Of a stretch of DNA of 64,000 bases, positions 1-11,392 are shown piece by piece. Under the pieces are notes generated by a model. The model saw nothing but the letters and a program-made list of their open reading frames with translations. It searched no databases and was not told the DNA's origin. The position numbers were made by a program, and so were the translations under genes. How positions within the stretch are numbered: position 1 is the stretch's first letter; every line of letters begins with the position of its first letter. The stretch lies in NCBI GenBank assembly GCA_963921795.1, contig OY997654.1:2412206-2476205 (forward strand), given 5' to 3'. The stretch is from Nannobrachium achirus. Taxonomy: Eukaryota; Chordata; Actinopteri; Myctophiformes; Myctophidae.

Positions 1-7
1 ATCCAGA

Positions 8-205
8 GTACACACACCATCCTCAGGAGCAGATTGAAGTTGTAGTAGATCGCGAAAACCACAGCTATCCAATAATGATCCCATCGTGTTGTCCCATCAC
101 CACTTGTTCTTCAATGGACAGCATCCAGGCCATAGACTTCATTAAATCACCTGAACAGAGATACCCATTATGTGATATTGTAGAGGTGAAATGCTAATTG
201 AACAA
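8..205. repeat. Diverged direct repeat, copy 1
   Basis: This stretch shares a run of collinear matches with 1666-1822: the phrases 'ccatcctcagga', 'cacttgttcttcaatggac' and 'cacctgaacagagataccc' occur in the same order in both. The two copies differ by small indels and substitutions, so this is an old duplication. No coding capacity was recognised. Confidence 0.75.
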
Positions 206-417
206 GAGTAGAATTTCAATGATCAGCAACATCACAAACTGTGACACAACTCACATTATTTTGATTTAACGGGCATTTAGGACAATTCTCAAATTAGGGT
301 CAGATTCAGCAATGTTTTTTTGTCTGGGATTTTGAAGGGTTTTTGAAGGTAAGACAGATATATAAGCCAGATTTAGTCACTTTACTTACACTATTTTTAC
401 AACCAGGTTGATGAATC

Positions 418-746
418 GTCTGGGGACCCCCAGGGGTCCTTGAGGGAGTTCTAGGGGGTCCCCAGCTAAATGATAATTAGGAACTAAATGGACCCTTATT
501 GGGTATGTAACTCAGAACCAAATGGACCCTAACATGTCAATTTTGTTCCCATTTGTACACTCAGAATTAAATTAACATAGATTTTACAATATACTGTAGA
601 TTGGGGTCTCAGAGATTGATATGCTATTAAATGGGGGGTCTGTAGCCTAATCTTCTCTTATGGGGGTCCCTGGCATTGCTTTTCAAATGGGGTCTACTGG
701 CTTGTCAATTCGGGGGTCCTTGACACGAAAAGGTTTGAGAACCACT
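418..746. mobile_element. hAT-type MITE fragment
   Basis: The right edge reads 'tttgagaaccactg', the terminal repeat of the hAT MITE family seen intact at 2365-2682 and 37050-37238. The interior shares that family's 'ggggtcc / gacccc' blocks. The left terminus is degenerate and no 8-bp target duplication could be matched, so the left boundary is approximate. Confidence 0.6.
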
Positions 747-1341
747 GCTGTAGATCAAGACACTGATCAGTTTATGTGAAAAGTAGCTTATGATCATGTA
801 GGTTATAATATAAAATCCAGATATCAACAGTACCTTGAACAATCAAGCAGGGGGTGCTTGGTAATTTCTCTGTCCTCTGCACATCGGCGGCTGCGGCACA
901 CGCCTGTAAAATAAATAAGACAAGACAACAACCACCTCAATGACCATGCCCAAGAGATCTCAAGCTGACACCAAACTCTCTCCAGGACCTCTAAAACCTT
1001 ATCTAGAACCTCAATCAATTTGTCAATCACATTAGATCTACTTTGTATTATTCTATGCCAAATTCTATTAACAATGTTAAAGTTGTACCATGTAACTTTT
1101 TTTATAAAACAAATCTTAAAATTGTCCTAACTGTTAAATCGCTAAAGTTTTAGAACACCCACTCTGTTATTTTCAGCTTCTGAAGCCTTCTCTTTATATG
1201 TTTTCTATGATCCTGGCCGTGGACCGGATTTCGCGCCAAAATGACGTAATCTGCATCATCTGTATACGTTGTGTATACGTTGCCCAATCACATCGCCGAT
1301 CATGCACACATGGTACACTACCGGCCAATCACAGCGCATCT
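747..1341. other. No gene recognised
   Basis: Unremarkable AT-rich sequence. Short open frames here are not supported by any recognisable protein. The stretch 1200-1340 is richer in CpG but shows no identifiable exon. Confidence 0.6.
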
Positions 1342-1382
1342 TGAAGTGGGGTCGCCATATTTGTAGTCGCCCGTGTGTCTCT
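1342..1382 (-). repeat. Terminal fragment of TA-flanked transposon T
   Basis: This short piece is the reverse complement of the left terminus of the transposon at 17750-18497: it contains 'gaagtggggtcgc', 'catatttgtag' and 'cgcccgtgtgtctc'. Only one end is present, so it is a relic. Confidence 0.55.
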
Positions 1383-1665
1383 TTACTCAAAAGGTAATCT
1401 CGCCTACCAGGCAGGGTGAAGTAGTCCGTTTCTCCGGAATGCCTGAACGCACAGGAACCAGGGACCCCTCTAAAGATAGCTCTCGGCGTTGTGGAGGCAG
1501 ACGCGGGGGTGTGAAGGTACGAAAAACGGGCGAAAGACGCGAACGCGACCGCGGTTTGCTATAGGGCTACTGACCACTAGTTGAGCATCTTACACAGTAT
1601 AGCTTTAAATTCAGTATAATTAATTTTCATTAGCCTATAAGTATAATACCTTTGGATAAACTGCA
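1383..1665. other. No gene recognised
   Basis: The stretch 1383-1560 is GC-rich with an open plus-strand frame of about 60 codons that resembles nothing I recognise. The remainder is AT-rich. Confidence 0.5.
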
Positions 1666-1822
1666 GAGTGCACGTGCCATCCTCAGGATACTGCAGACAT
1701 CATGTGGTCCCATCACTTGTTCTTCAATGGACAGCATCCTTCCAGGCCCAAGGTTTCATTGTATCACCTGAACAGAGATACCCATCGTGTGATATTGTTA
1801 AGAGGTGAAATGCTAAATGCAT
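1666..1822. repeat. Diverged direct repeat, copy 2
   Basis: Second copy of the repeat at 8-205, sharing 'cacttgttcttcaatggac' and 'cacctgaacagagataccc'. It runs up to a (CA)n tract. Confidence 0.75.
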
Positions 1823-1828
1823 TCCACA

Positions 1829-1832
<4 letters not shown>

Positions 1833-1867
<35 letters not shown>
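1833..1867. repeat. (CA)n microsatellite
   Basis: About 17 CA dinucleotides in an uninterrupted run. Confidence 0.97.
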
Positions 1868-1869
<2 letters not shown>

Positions 1870-2364
1870 GTATTTATGCCCACAGAGTGGCGTATCACTC
1901 TGTGGCATGTACTGTTTTGGTACATAAAAAAAAAATGAAATCTTTCCAAAATGTTCAGTTTATTTTACTTTAATATTATTTGATGAAGATAAAAAATAAA
2001 ATCTCTATTCAGACACATTCCAGTATTTTCTGACTTACATTATTTTCTAGGTATGCTTACATTATGATATTAAGGGGGAAAAAATCACCCTATGTCACCC
2101 TAATGACCATAATGTCTCGCATGTGGAGGAAAGGGGAGGGGCGAGGAGATTCCATCAAAGTCAAAACAAAGTTTTAATGTAGGCAATTAAATATATAGAT
2201 GTAATCCATGCATAAGGATTTAAGGACATTATACTTATGATGGGATTTCTGACAGAAATTGAATTTATGCTCCTACTGCAGTGGACAGCACAACCTCAGG
2301 TATGCTAATAATCAATCATTAATCTGATGGTGTCATGCACCCGTCGAATATAGACCATCTACAG
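1868..2364. other. No gene recognised
   Basis: AT-rich sequence between the microsatellite and the next MITE. Nothing recognisable. Confidence 0.6.
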
Positions 2365-2682
2365 CAGTGGTTCTCAAACTTTTTCACGTCAACAAACCCC
2401 AATTTAACACTTATCTGCCAGTGGACGTCCATTTGAAAAGATATACACGCCAGGGACCCCCATAAGAGAAGATTTTTAAGGCTCTGTAGTGATTCCATTT
2501 TAATTTCAAGGACCCCCAGGACACCCATTTAATGGCATTTCTATCTCTGAGATGATATATGTTAATTTAACTCTCAGAATGTACAAATAGAACAAATGGA
2601 CCTGTTATCATTTAGCCAGGGACCCCCTGGAACTCCCTGAAGGACTCCTGAGGGGTCCCGGACCCCACTTTGAAAACCAATG
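2365..2682. mobile_element. hAT MITE with perfect 8-bp target duplication
   Basis: A 318-bp non-autonomous element. It begins 'cagtggttctcaaac' and ends 'tttgaaaaccaatg', an imperfect terminal inverted repeat of about 14 bp. It is flanked on both sides by the identical octamer 'atctacag' (2357-2364 and 2683-2690). An 8-bp duplication with CAGNG termini is the signature of hAT transposition. There is no transposase, so it must have been moved in trans. Confidence 0.9.
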
Positions 2683-2949
2683 ATCTACAGACTCCTGTGT
2701 CGTGAGTGACGCTTGGCTTGTGTTGTGGATCGGTTGCTTTTACAACAGCAACTTTTAGCCACACTGGAGCATAAAACCTCCCCCGCGGTGCAAATATTAT
2801 CATTGATATAGTTGAGAACCAAATGGACCCGGCGTAACGCGTAAGGATACAACAACTGACACAAGGATTGTCTGTGGTTCTCAAAGTGGTGTCCGGTCAT
2901 TATCGCGTCTGGGTGATGGAGTTCCAGGTGGTCCACAGCTAAATGATAG

Positions 2950-3230
2950 GAACCAAATGGACCCGCATTCTTCCCCGCGCGTCGGCTGTATTGAACCGGC
3001 GGGGCGAACGTTCCCTACCGCTAGTAAGCAGCCAACATATGACACTAAGCCCCGCTGACGTGAGCCTGTGTCCACACAGAAACCACACAATGGACCCGCG
3101 TAACTCGTGCGTCGCGGGAGAGCTCCCCGCGCGTCGGTCGTATTGAACCGACAGGGCGAACATTGCGTAGCCGACTTACATAACACTAAAGCCCCATGGA
3201 CGTGAGCCTGTGAGTGGCACAAACCACACA
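2950..3230. repeat. GC-rich tandem duplication, about 135-bp unit
   Basis: Two successive copies share the blocks 'ccccgcgcgtcgg', 'gtattgaacc', 'gggcgaac', 'gacgtgagcctgtg' and 'aatggacccg' in the same order. The second starts near 3088. The CpG density contrasts with the flanking sequence. No gene is apparent. Confidence 0.8.
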
Positions 3231-3245
3231 CACACCGGCTTGGCT

Positions 3246-3291
3246 TACAAGCTCACAGCGCGGCACCGAGTGCCGCCGCTGTGAGCTTGTA
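3246..3291. repeat. Fold-back motif (CAAGCTCACA family), perfect arms
   Basis: The 15-bp arms 'tacaagctcacagcg' (3246-3260) and its exact complement (3277-3291) enclose a further small hairpin 'ggcac cga gtgcc'. The same arm sequence recurs in fold-backs at 10318, 11957, 13139, 15008, 32171 and 52663. Confidence 0.9.
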
Positions 3292-3614
3292 TATCTGTTA
3301 TTTAGTTAATTATAACGGTGTGTGAGGGAAACACACATTTAAAATGTTATTACAGACATGAAAAACTTTCGGCGGCAGTGCTGCACACAATTTGCTGGAG
3401 CAAGACTGATAGCACAACTATAAGGTGGAGGAGAGAAAACTGACTTACCTTAGCAGAGCACTGTTATGAACTTCACACGACTTCTGAAAGCTCCTTTGAA
3501 TTGAAATTGACTTCATAATTTCATAATTCCATCTTCACCATCAGTTCACTGCTTCTCCCTCTCACAATGGATGAAAATTTGAAATGAAATCCCACAATGC
3601 AGCGCGGTTCAAGT

Positions 3615-3830
3615 CATTTGTTGTGATATCACAATAACATTCTGAACACAATGTTTTATTGTGAGATATATTGTAAAGTGTTGTGTAATCCTGATAACAA
3701 TTTAGAGTACAGTCATTCGTTGTGTTATCACAGAGGATGGTGTGATTACACAGTAATATTCAGAATACAGTATTATATTGTGAAATAATAATGTAAAGTA
3801 TTGTGAGATCCTGGTAATAATTAACAGTGC
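3615..3830. repeat. Diverged tandem repeat, about 115-bp unit
   Basis: Two units contain 'ttgttgtgatatcac / tcgttgtgttatcac', 'aatattctgaacac / aatattcagaatac' and 'gtaaagtgttgtg / gtaaagtattgtg' in the same order. There is no coding potential. Confidence 0.75.
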
Positions 3831-3909
3831 AGTTTAAGGCTTAAACCATGTTTGGTACAGGCCACCCATAGCAATAGTCTTTAGTTGACAAAAATAGCCC
3901 TAACCCTAA

Positions 3910-4122
<213 letters not shown>

Positions 4123-4599
4123 TATTACAAATTATTACTCACCGATAACAAACGCCATGGTTGTAGGCACAGGTAAAGAAATGAAAGATTGAATCTCTCC
4201 AAAAACTACTTAAAAAATAAGAAGACAGGCAGAGCCCCTATACGGGTCAAGGAGAGAGAAGAAGGGGAAAAAAAAGGCTGAGTCCCATAGGGAACAAAGG
4301 GGTCCAGAGAGAAGAAGAAAAAAAAAGCAGAGAAGTTCAGGTCCAATGGTCCAGGCAGAGGCCAATAGGGGGGCAAAGGGTCCAGGAGTTCAGTCTGAGG
4401 TCGAAGGGTCCAGGTGTGTTCAGAGAAAAGATGTTTGACTGTGAAACCCCATTATAATGCACCATAGACTCCCCCTCAAACCCCTGCCCCACCTCTGAAA
4501 CCCTCTATTGTCATTCACTGACCACTCCTAGGAGAGCAGGGAGGGGCCTCTAATAAAGTCTTATTTTATCCCTTTTAAGATAGTAGATATATAATCTCT
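4123..4599. other. No gene recognised
   Basis: Purine-rich (4200-4400) then AT-rich sequence with several short 'ggtccag' repeats near 4300-4415. No exon is identifiable. Confidence 0.6.
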
Positions 4600-5640
4600 G
4601 TTTTTATATTACTTTTAGTAATCCTAACAGTCATAAACATTTTTAAAACAAAAATGTGGTTACACTGGTACTAGTCTTGATGTACCTAGCATTATTGTTA
4701 AAAAAGTTAAAGCCTAGTAGGCTAATTTCATGTATTGCGAGCATGTAGATCTGCTATTTTCACTACTTCTTAAACATTATAAATGGGATCTAGTCTTCTT
4801 TTTTCATTTATGTTTTATCCACACAAGTTTGTATAATGAAATGTAAAATCTTTATTCTTCTAGTTTAAACTAAACAGTAAGTAGATAAGTACATTTACTT
4901 AAGTACTATACTTAAGTACACAGTTTTCACCATTTTTTTATTCTCAAACACTGCTAGCTAATTCCTTTTTCTCCTAGTAAAATAATACACTCTAGAAGAT
5001 TTGCAGCTTATCTTATAGCAGAGGGACAGAGTCATTTTAGTGTTTTAAAACAAAAACAACACAGTCTAACTTTTTTATTCAAGTTAAGTAGCTAAACTGC
5101 TCTGCTACAAGTAAAAAACTTGTCTTGACATTTTCCCACAGCAAACACAAGGACAACATTAGCATCATACTAAGACAAAGGCCATTGTCAGTCTAATGCC
5201 TCAGAGGGGACACTCTGAGACTCAGCATTACCCTATGCATCTGACTGGTTAAACAACCCACTACAATACCACAGTATACACATCTATATCCTTATATATG
5301 CTATATTACTAATCCTATCAGTCATAAACATTTTTAAAACAAGATTGTCTACACATACATACCAGACATGTTGTACCCACCATTAATACTTTTGTTAGAT
5401 TTTTTTTTATTTTTTTTATTTATGACAAAAGCTGTCACAGGCTAGCAAAAAAAAAAAAAAAAAACGGTTTAACATGTCACTAGCTTCAGAGCCTAGCCCA
5501 GGCCTCAACCATTAACATCACACTAAGACAAAGGCCATTCACAGATTAATTAGCCTGCGCATTTCGACTCAACTAGTTAATGAGACTGCCACAAACACTA
5601 AATACAGGTACACAATGAATTACAGATACACAATGGACAT
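4600..5640. repeat. Two diverged copies of a repeat
   Basis: The phrase 'cagtcataaacatttttaaa' occurs at about 4630 and 5320, and 'actaagacaaaggccatt' at about 5170 and 5525. A unit of roughly 400-650 bp is therefore present twice, diverged and with indels. The span around 4880-4925 also carries 'acttaagta' phrases of the kind found in Tol2-like hAT ends. No coding sequence was recognised. Confidence 0.6.
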
Positions 5641-6280
5641 ACCCCTGACCTCCTGCGGCGTAAGTCAGAGACATGCCTGGGACATGTCTCTCAGTCCCCG
5701 GGGAGGGGTCGGTTACCCACAGTCAGGCCTATACAAAAAGCTTTGACCATTTGTTTTAGACTTCTTTTCAAACGCTGATGTGGGATTATGAGCTAAATTC
5801 ATTAGGATAAAACACAATAAGAAAGCATAACTAGATGGACCCCCACCCTAACCCATGGGGGCATATCTCATACTATCATGTAAACACACTGGGCTATTCA
5901 GATTACTCTAGCCCCCCTTCTCAGCATCTGTGGGATTGTCTTTTCAAACATCGATGCGTGGATCGGTAGGGGACCCCTATTTTCTATTATGGACACACGC
6001 CCCTCCATCCAGAGCCTCCCACACCCCCTGCGGCGCTAACCAGACATGCCCTGACATGTAAAATTGATGACGTCAGAAATTCAAAATGGCGGTTAGCATA
6101 TTAGCATATTAGCATATGAATCTAATTAGCATAATGGTGTCATTCATCATCTCTCGGGTTGACCCAAAAGGTGCCGTTTTGGAGCCGTGGGGTGCAGGGG
6201 AGAAAATCGAAAAATGAACAAAATGCTGCTTTGGGTAAAACAACACCTGGATCAGCCCAGAGCCTTCCTGGATCATCATT
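5641..6280. other. No gene recognised
   Basis: Mixed sequence including three tandem 'ttagcata' units near 6095-6120. Nothing recognisable. Confidence 0.6.
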
Positions 6281-6952
6281 TCAAAGGTAGGAAAGTCGTT
6301 TTTGACCGAAACCCCCCTTTAAGGTGGAGAACAAAGAATTGCAATAATCCAGCCACGAGGAAATAAAAGCGTGGATTAATTTTTCTAGGTCTTGAGGTGT
6401 CAGTAGGGACTTGATCTTTTTTATATTTCTTTGCTGGAAAAAGCACGTTTGGACCACTTTTTTTACATGTGGTTCAAAGTTCATTTTGCTATCAAAAAGA
6501 ACACCTAGGTTCTTTGACACCTTCTTAAAATTAGCTGCTGAAGGGCCCATGGACCGTTTTATGTCATCATGGATGCCCTCAGGTCCTATTATAAGGATTT
6601 CCGTCTTGTCAGGATTTAGCTGGAGAAAGTTTTGTGCCATCCAGTCCTTAATGGAGGCTAAACATCCTTTTAAAACAGACAGTTCACTATGATTTGAGGG
6701 TTTAAAAGAAAAGTACAACTGAGTATCATCAGCATAACAATGGTAAGACACTTGATTAAAACGACTGATTAAAACCCCAAGGGGGAGCATGTACAAAGAG
6801 AATAAAATAGGGCCGAGAATCGAGCCTTGGGGTACACCATATTTTAAAACGGCAGAGGAGGATACATGGTTGTTGATGGCCACCGCAACACTCCTATTTG
6901 AAAGGTAAGAGGCAAACCGTTTCAGAGCAGTCCCCCATAGACCCACCCATTG
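6281..6952 (-). pseudogene. LINE reverse transcriptase fragment (L2/CR1-like)
   Basis: The minus strand encodes the C-terminal half of a non-LTR reverse transcriptase. Motif B is 'GVPQGSILGPILFSLY', the catalytic motif C is 'YADD', and the thumb region follows with 'LNPDKTE' and 'LGVLFDSKM' and then a degenerate 'SWLDYCNSL'. These motifs and their spacing fit the L2/CR1 group of the Jockey superfamily. Motif A and the endonuclease are absent. The open frame runs on upstream, but its first 20 codons belong to a different sequence, an MRPL38 pseudogene, so the LINE really begins at 6952. It also fades out near 6310. It is a short, dead insertion, truncated at both ends. Confidence 0.85.
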
Positions 6953-7380
6953 AAAGAGGGTGAGGTAGTCACATAGTAGCTCTCCTGTGCACTGCCCTGG
7001 GATGTTTCCCACTAGCCAATGTACATAATCATCTTCTGGCTAAAAATGTATCTGGGGAGCATCAGCAGCTACAGTAGGTGCAAGAATCCCATAATGCACT
7101 GTAGGTGACCTAGAGTGAGACAACAGGTAGGAAACAAGCCATTGGGAATAAATCTTTGAACACTCCATAGTGATCAAAATGATGTGGGGAGCAGCAACAT
7201 GCAGAACATCAAATTGTTTTCAAACTGCTGACCTTCACAATCTGCCTCATTTGTAGTCTTGGAAGAACAGCAATGTGTCCAAAGTTCACCTGCTTCACAC
7301 CACTGCTTTTCTACCACACCTTGATGGTTTGGTTTCCCTACAATACAGTCATTGATTACAACAGTAAACATTCCTTCTGC
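6953..7380 (-). pseudogene. mrpl38: MRPL38 pseudogene fragment, copy A
   Basis: Read on the minus strand in shifting frames, this matches mitochondrial ribosomal protein L38, a PEBP-fold protein of the large mitoribosomal subunit. Recognisable pieces in order are 'HYGVFKDLFPMA', a tract matching 'TPTEAA.AP', 'DDYVHWLVGNIPG' and 'GELLCDYLTLF'. Several frameshifts and an internal deletion between the TPTEAA and HWL blocks make it non-functional. It lies without introns in the part that can be aligned, which suggests a processed copy. The C-terminal two-fifths are replaced by the LINE at 6952. A sister copy lies at 40647-41060. Confidence 0.75.
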
Positions 7381-7689
7381 ATCTCTCGTGTATATTTCAT
7401 TGCAGATTATCTGGAAGTTGTAAAATTACATTAAACCTCTTGAATCTTTCTCTGAGTATAATTACATCCAAATGACAGTGGATTCATGGAGAGAGATATC
7501 GCATCCTCACCAAAACCTTCTTGAAAATGTAGTCCCATTTGTTGTATACTGCATCTTTTACACACATTGGTTAAAATAATACTATTGTGGACTCAACACA
7601 GGGGTCAGGGGTCCCTCCAAAGTAGCTGTGGTGTCGACAGAAAATGCAAACATGTGTAATTGATTCGGTACATATAGTATAGTGTTCTC

Positions 7690-7945
7690 ACATATCACCT
7701 GCTGTCTTAACAGTTTAAAGCATGATCTGGTCCAACCTGGATATTCTATCTTCCAACTCAGACAGCTCCTTTTGGCCGAAGAACTGTGGCGTCTGAGGAT
7801 ATTTTCAGATATTTTCACATTGTACAGTGTTTTTTTGTTTTGTTTCATGTTTCTTGCTGTTTTCTCTGATGTAGGCCAATGTAAAGCACTTTGTAATTTC
7901 TCTGTGAAAAGTGCTGTACAAATAAAATGTATTTATTTACACCTT
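7690..7945 (+). mobile_element. LINE/SINE-like 3' tail
   Basis: The stretch ends 'gtaaagcactttgtaatt...gtgaaaagtgctgtacaaataaaatg'. This 'AAAGCACTTT...AGTGCT.TACAAATAAA' arrangement is the typical 3' end of fish L2/CR1-group LINEs and the SINEs that borrow it. Only the tail is present; no reverse transcriptase precedes it. It is also present in copy B near 41400-41620. Confidence 0.5.
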
Positions 7946-9028
7946 CAGGGCCAGGCGGAGACAGTTGTCAGTCAGATAACTGGGTAGGTGAAGGCAGAAT
8001 GTTGTATTCTGGAGGTAGAAATGCAGGCTAAGATGTTGCAATTGGCGACAAACAACGGCTCAGGGCGGGACGTACCTGTGCAAAACAGTAACTTACCCGG
8101 CAGGCATTCTGGGGAGGTCTCCTCTCTTTCTGTCATGATAGAACCCAACCAGATGTTATATTAACATGACATCTGTAAAGAGCTGTTAGTAGAAACTAAA
8201 TGCCCATGCATAATACAGTATGTCAACATTTTTAAGAGAGCGTGGAGCCATCAGGCCTGACCAAAAGGACAGGATACAACCTCTCGTATTTCTGCTTGCT
8301 TCAACACGCTATGGATGTCCTATTGGAATTATGCTGAGGAGCATGTGTGTGGAACACAGAGTCTGAGACTTCCACATGTTCATGAAGGATGGAGTCTTAG
8401 TCGTTCCAAAGGACATTTTGGGAATAAATAAAAACTTCTACGATATTATCTTAACAACAAACTTATACAAGTTGGATGTTGATCTGATCACTCGGCTGAG
8501 ACTGTGTTTCCCTTAGACTGTTGTTTGCCATGTCAACGTGAATGAGTCATTCATGTCCAAACATAGAATCCTCTTCCTATGTTGGCATATTGATGACATG
8601 ATGGTACTCCATATAGGGGATTGCCCAAATACAGCAGTCAATGACATCAGACATGCTCAAAGTAAACAATGCAGCCTCCTATTCAGTCATCTTCCATTCT
8701 GCTCCATTTCGGTGAATTATAAAAAACATTGAGCCATCAGACCAAGTTATCAATCCACTTAGACTAAAAGGAACACTTACTTCATCCATATCCTCGCTAA
8801 TATGCATGTCTACTGTGTCTCATTGCTGTGAACAGTTCAGAAACATGCCTACCAGTGACATCATCTGTGGGCAGGTATTATGAATTAAAACACAATCTCA
8901 ACCTTTTTGTCACATACTTTACGTTGTAATCTATGGCGTGCCACTTGAGGCACGTTTGGTGCTGATTGGTTCAAGGTTCAAGGTCAAGGTTGTACTTTAT
9001 TGTTACGTCTTTTGTACAGGTACAAGAG

Positions 9029-10496
9029 CAGTGGTTCTCAACCTGTGGGTCGGGACCCCCAGAGGGCTCCCCAAATTATTTTGGGGGGTCCCCAGATGAT
9101 TAACTTAACCCTTTCCAAGCCACGGGGAGCCCCTTAATATTAAAACCGGAATATACCGGACATCTGAGCAAGGAGTCTCAGCCGCGCCGTCTTTTTCAGG
9201 ACTAGGTCATTAAAAATGAAATAAATGATTTTTATCCGAAAATCGGCGATGGTCTAACCTTCCCTAGTCACTGCTCGTCCATCGATAGCTCATGGCTGCT
9301 CTGACATGAAGCAGAGGTGACGTCATTGCCTTTCCTTCTTCATGCTTCCTTGACACCGTCTGTTTACTGTCTGGAGGATAACATTAGCATAGCTGGAGTG
9401 CTAAGGGCTAAGCTAGCCAAAATGGTCACATCGACGGTTCAGTCATTCTTGGATTATATGCATGGATTATTATGCGCACGGATCGCGCACGCGAAACGCA
9501 CGGGGAGATCGATGCTCGGCCAAAACTACCACTCTATCCCAACGGAGATCCAGATAATCACGGTGAGCTAATGACCTGGGGGGAAAAAAAAGAAAAAACA
9601 ATGGTGCGGTCCAAGAAGGAGTGGTGGCGGGCTCATGTTTATAAACATAATATGTGTCCCAATCTCACTGAGAGCCAGTCATCTCGGAAAGTACAGCTTT
9701 AGACAGGGACTGAAAATACCTTTTTTTTTTCTCACTAAAATGTGATAAAGCCACTAAAGCATTTCATAAATTTCAGGCTACATTTCACTTAAACGCCAGA
9801 GCTTAACTCTGCATGTAAATAAGACTTTTTTTAATTAATGTGAGAGATCGTCAGGTCATTTGCAGGTTAGAAATTTATTTAGAACTTGAATATCTCAAAA
9901 GTAGTATTTCAGCATGGCATCATTCTATAAGCCATATCTTCAAAACTGTTGGGTCAATCTCCACAACCAATATATCATTTTGTAGCTATGATCCCCAGCT
10001 TTCAAATGAAATGAAAAAATGAAAATGAATAAAAATCCAATGACTGGCTCCCAGCCAAATTGGGACACATATTATGTCTCAGATCACAATACAATAATAG
10101 ACATTTCACGGCTAATCTACCAACAACCATTCTATTTTGGCTGGCAAACTGTTAATGTGCAACATTGTTTTCCCACTCAACCGTAAACAAACCAACATAC
10201 AGTTTAAGTGTATAGAGGGTATCTGAACATTTCTTAAGTGACAATTTAATGACTTTTTAATACCTCTAAAATGGCAAATTAAACCTTGGCCAAATTGTCA
10301 AATATTGAGGCAGACATTGTGAAAGTAGCCGATCTACATGCTCACAACGCTCACGTTGTGAGCATGTAGATCGGCTATTTCCACAATAGAACCATGTTAT
10401 ACAAAATGTAACTCTCAGTACTCGTCAGGGTGGGGGGTCCCCAGTTGAAATATGATTATTTTGGGGGTCACAGCCTGAAAAGGTTGAGAACCACTG
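9029..10496. mobile_element. hAT non-autonomous element, 1.47 kb
   Basis: Begins 'cagtggttctcaacc' and ends 'ggttgagaaccactg', a 15-bp perfect terminal inverted repeat. Flanking octamers are 'tacaagag' and 'cataagag', a target duplication with two transitions. No transposase frame is visible inside. It contains the fold-back at 10318-10385 and dispersed 'ggggtcc' blocks common to the shorter MITEs. In copy B the corresponding position (43629-46130) keeps both hAT ends but has a different body. Confidence 0.85.
10318..10385. repeat. Fold-back motif, 31-bp arms, tiny loop
   Basis: The arms run from 'tgtgaaagtagccgatct' to 'atctacatgctcacaacg', then a 'ctca' loop and the near-perfect complement. 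There are only about two mismatches. It belongs to the fold-back family listed at 3246, but with CATGCTC in place of CAAGCTC, and the change is compensated in the other arm. Confidence 0.9.
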
Positions 10497-10830
10497 CATA
10501 AGAGTAAAACTTGTTTTTGTTTGGCATCCTTCAGACAATGCAGTTGTATAATAACAGCAAACAACAAAATAAAACAAAAACTAATCTTAAAGGATAATAC
10601 TAATAAAAGATAATTAAAAGATAAATATGTAGAAAGATTTGAGAAAAGAAAGAGTGTAAAAGGCTAGTGATTCCTTTTGCCCTGGATGTTTCTTGTTCTT
10701 GACAGTTTGTTCATGTGCCTGATTGTTGGGCCGGTTTGGGGCTGGTTTGGGTCCACCCCCTACATTTCGGCGCCCCCTCTAGGATGGCGCTCTAGGCGGC
10801 TACCTATAGCTCGCCTATAGCTAGTGATGG
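10497..10830. repeat. Segmental duplication copy A, distal part
   Basis: From 'cataagagtaaaacttg' to 'gcctatagctcgcctat' this matches 46131-46425. Together with 6953-9028 it shows that the hAT element at 9029-10496 interrupts the duplicated unit. Confidence 0.9.
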
Positions 10831-11160
10831 GCAAGCTACTTGGAAAATGTAGTAAGCTAAGCTACAAGCTACTCTTGATGAAATATAGCTTAAGCTACAA
10901 CGAAGCTACCCACAGAAAATTTAGCAAAGCAAGCTACAAGCTACACGGCAAAAGTAGCTAACTACAACAAAGCTACTTTTTCCCCCTTTTTTTTCTTTTT
11001 TATCAACTTCATGATCAAGTACAACTTTCCACCAAACAAATTGGCAGGCAAAAAATGCTCAGTTCGATTGATTATTATAAAACTGGAAACAAGCCCTTAT
11101 GTCTGGCTTTTTGTGTCATCCTTTAATTTACTTTTCAAATTAAATGTGTACCTTTTCAGG
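10831..11160. repeat. AGCTAC-rich sequence
   Basis: At least eight 'aagctac' or 'agcta' hexamers follow 'gtgatgggcaagctact', an arrangement seen near the ends of some hAT elements whose subterminal regions carry repeated transposase-binding hexamers. No matching second end was found, so the element type is only a suggestion. Confidence 0.45.
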
Positions 11161-11268
11161 CTGTGACCCCCCCCCCCAAAAAGTCCTTTTTGAACTGGGG
11201 ACCCCACCCTGACAATCAATTGGAATTAAGAGTTGAGGCATTACGTAAGCAATTTACCCCGAGTGAGA

Positions 11269-11371
11269 GGACATTATGCTCTGATAATGTCCTGTGTGAG
11301 GGGGTGATCGGACGAGGCGAAGCCGAGTCCGATAACACCCTCACACAGGACATTATCAGAGCATAATGTCC
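11269..11371. repeat. Long near-perfect palindrome, about 44-bp arms
   Basis: The left arm starts 'ggacattatgctctgataat' and runs to 'gatcgga'. The right arm is its reverse complement, ending 'gagcataatgtcc'. The central loop is about 14 nt ('cgaggcgaagccga'). One or two mismatches are present. It would form a very stable hairpin and could be a fold-back MITE terminus or a replication-derived inverted duplication. Confidence 0.92.
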
Positions 11372-11392
11372 GACCCCGAGTGGTAAATAGCT

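Larger units (their letters stand above)
6953..9028. repeat. Interspersed segmental duplication, copy A
   Basis: The sequence is collinear with 40647-43628 at high identity. For example, 'gaggtagtcacatagtagctctcc' begins both, and the 8340-8800 block matches 42000-43370. Copy B has extra insertions (a 930-bp Harbinger MITE) and small indels. After the hAT element at 9029-10496 the match resumes at 10497 against 46131. The duplicated unit therefore includes the MRPL38 fragment and about 2 kb of further unrecognised sequence. Confidence 0.92.

Noticed and set aside
8385-8515. Plus-strand 'DGVLVVPKDILGINKNFYDI' with 'VDLITRL', faintly like the C-terminus of MRPL27 or part of MRPL9
   Set aside because: The resemblance is limited to a few residues and the surrounding sequence does not continue either protein.
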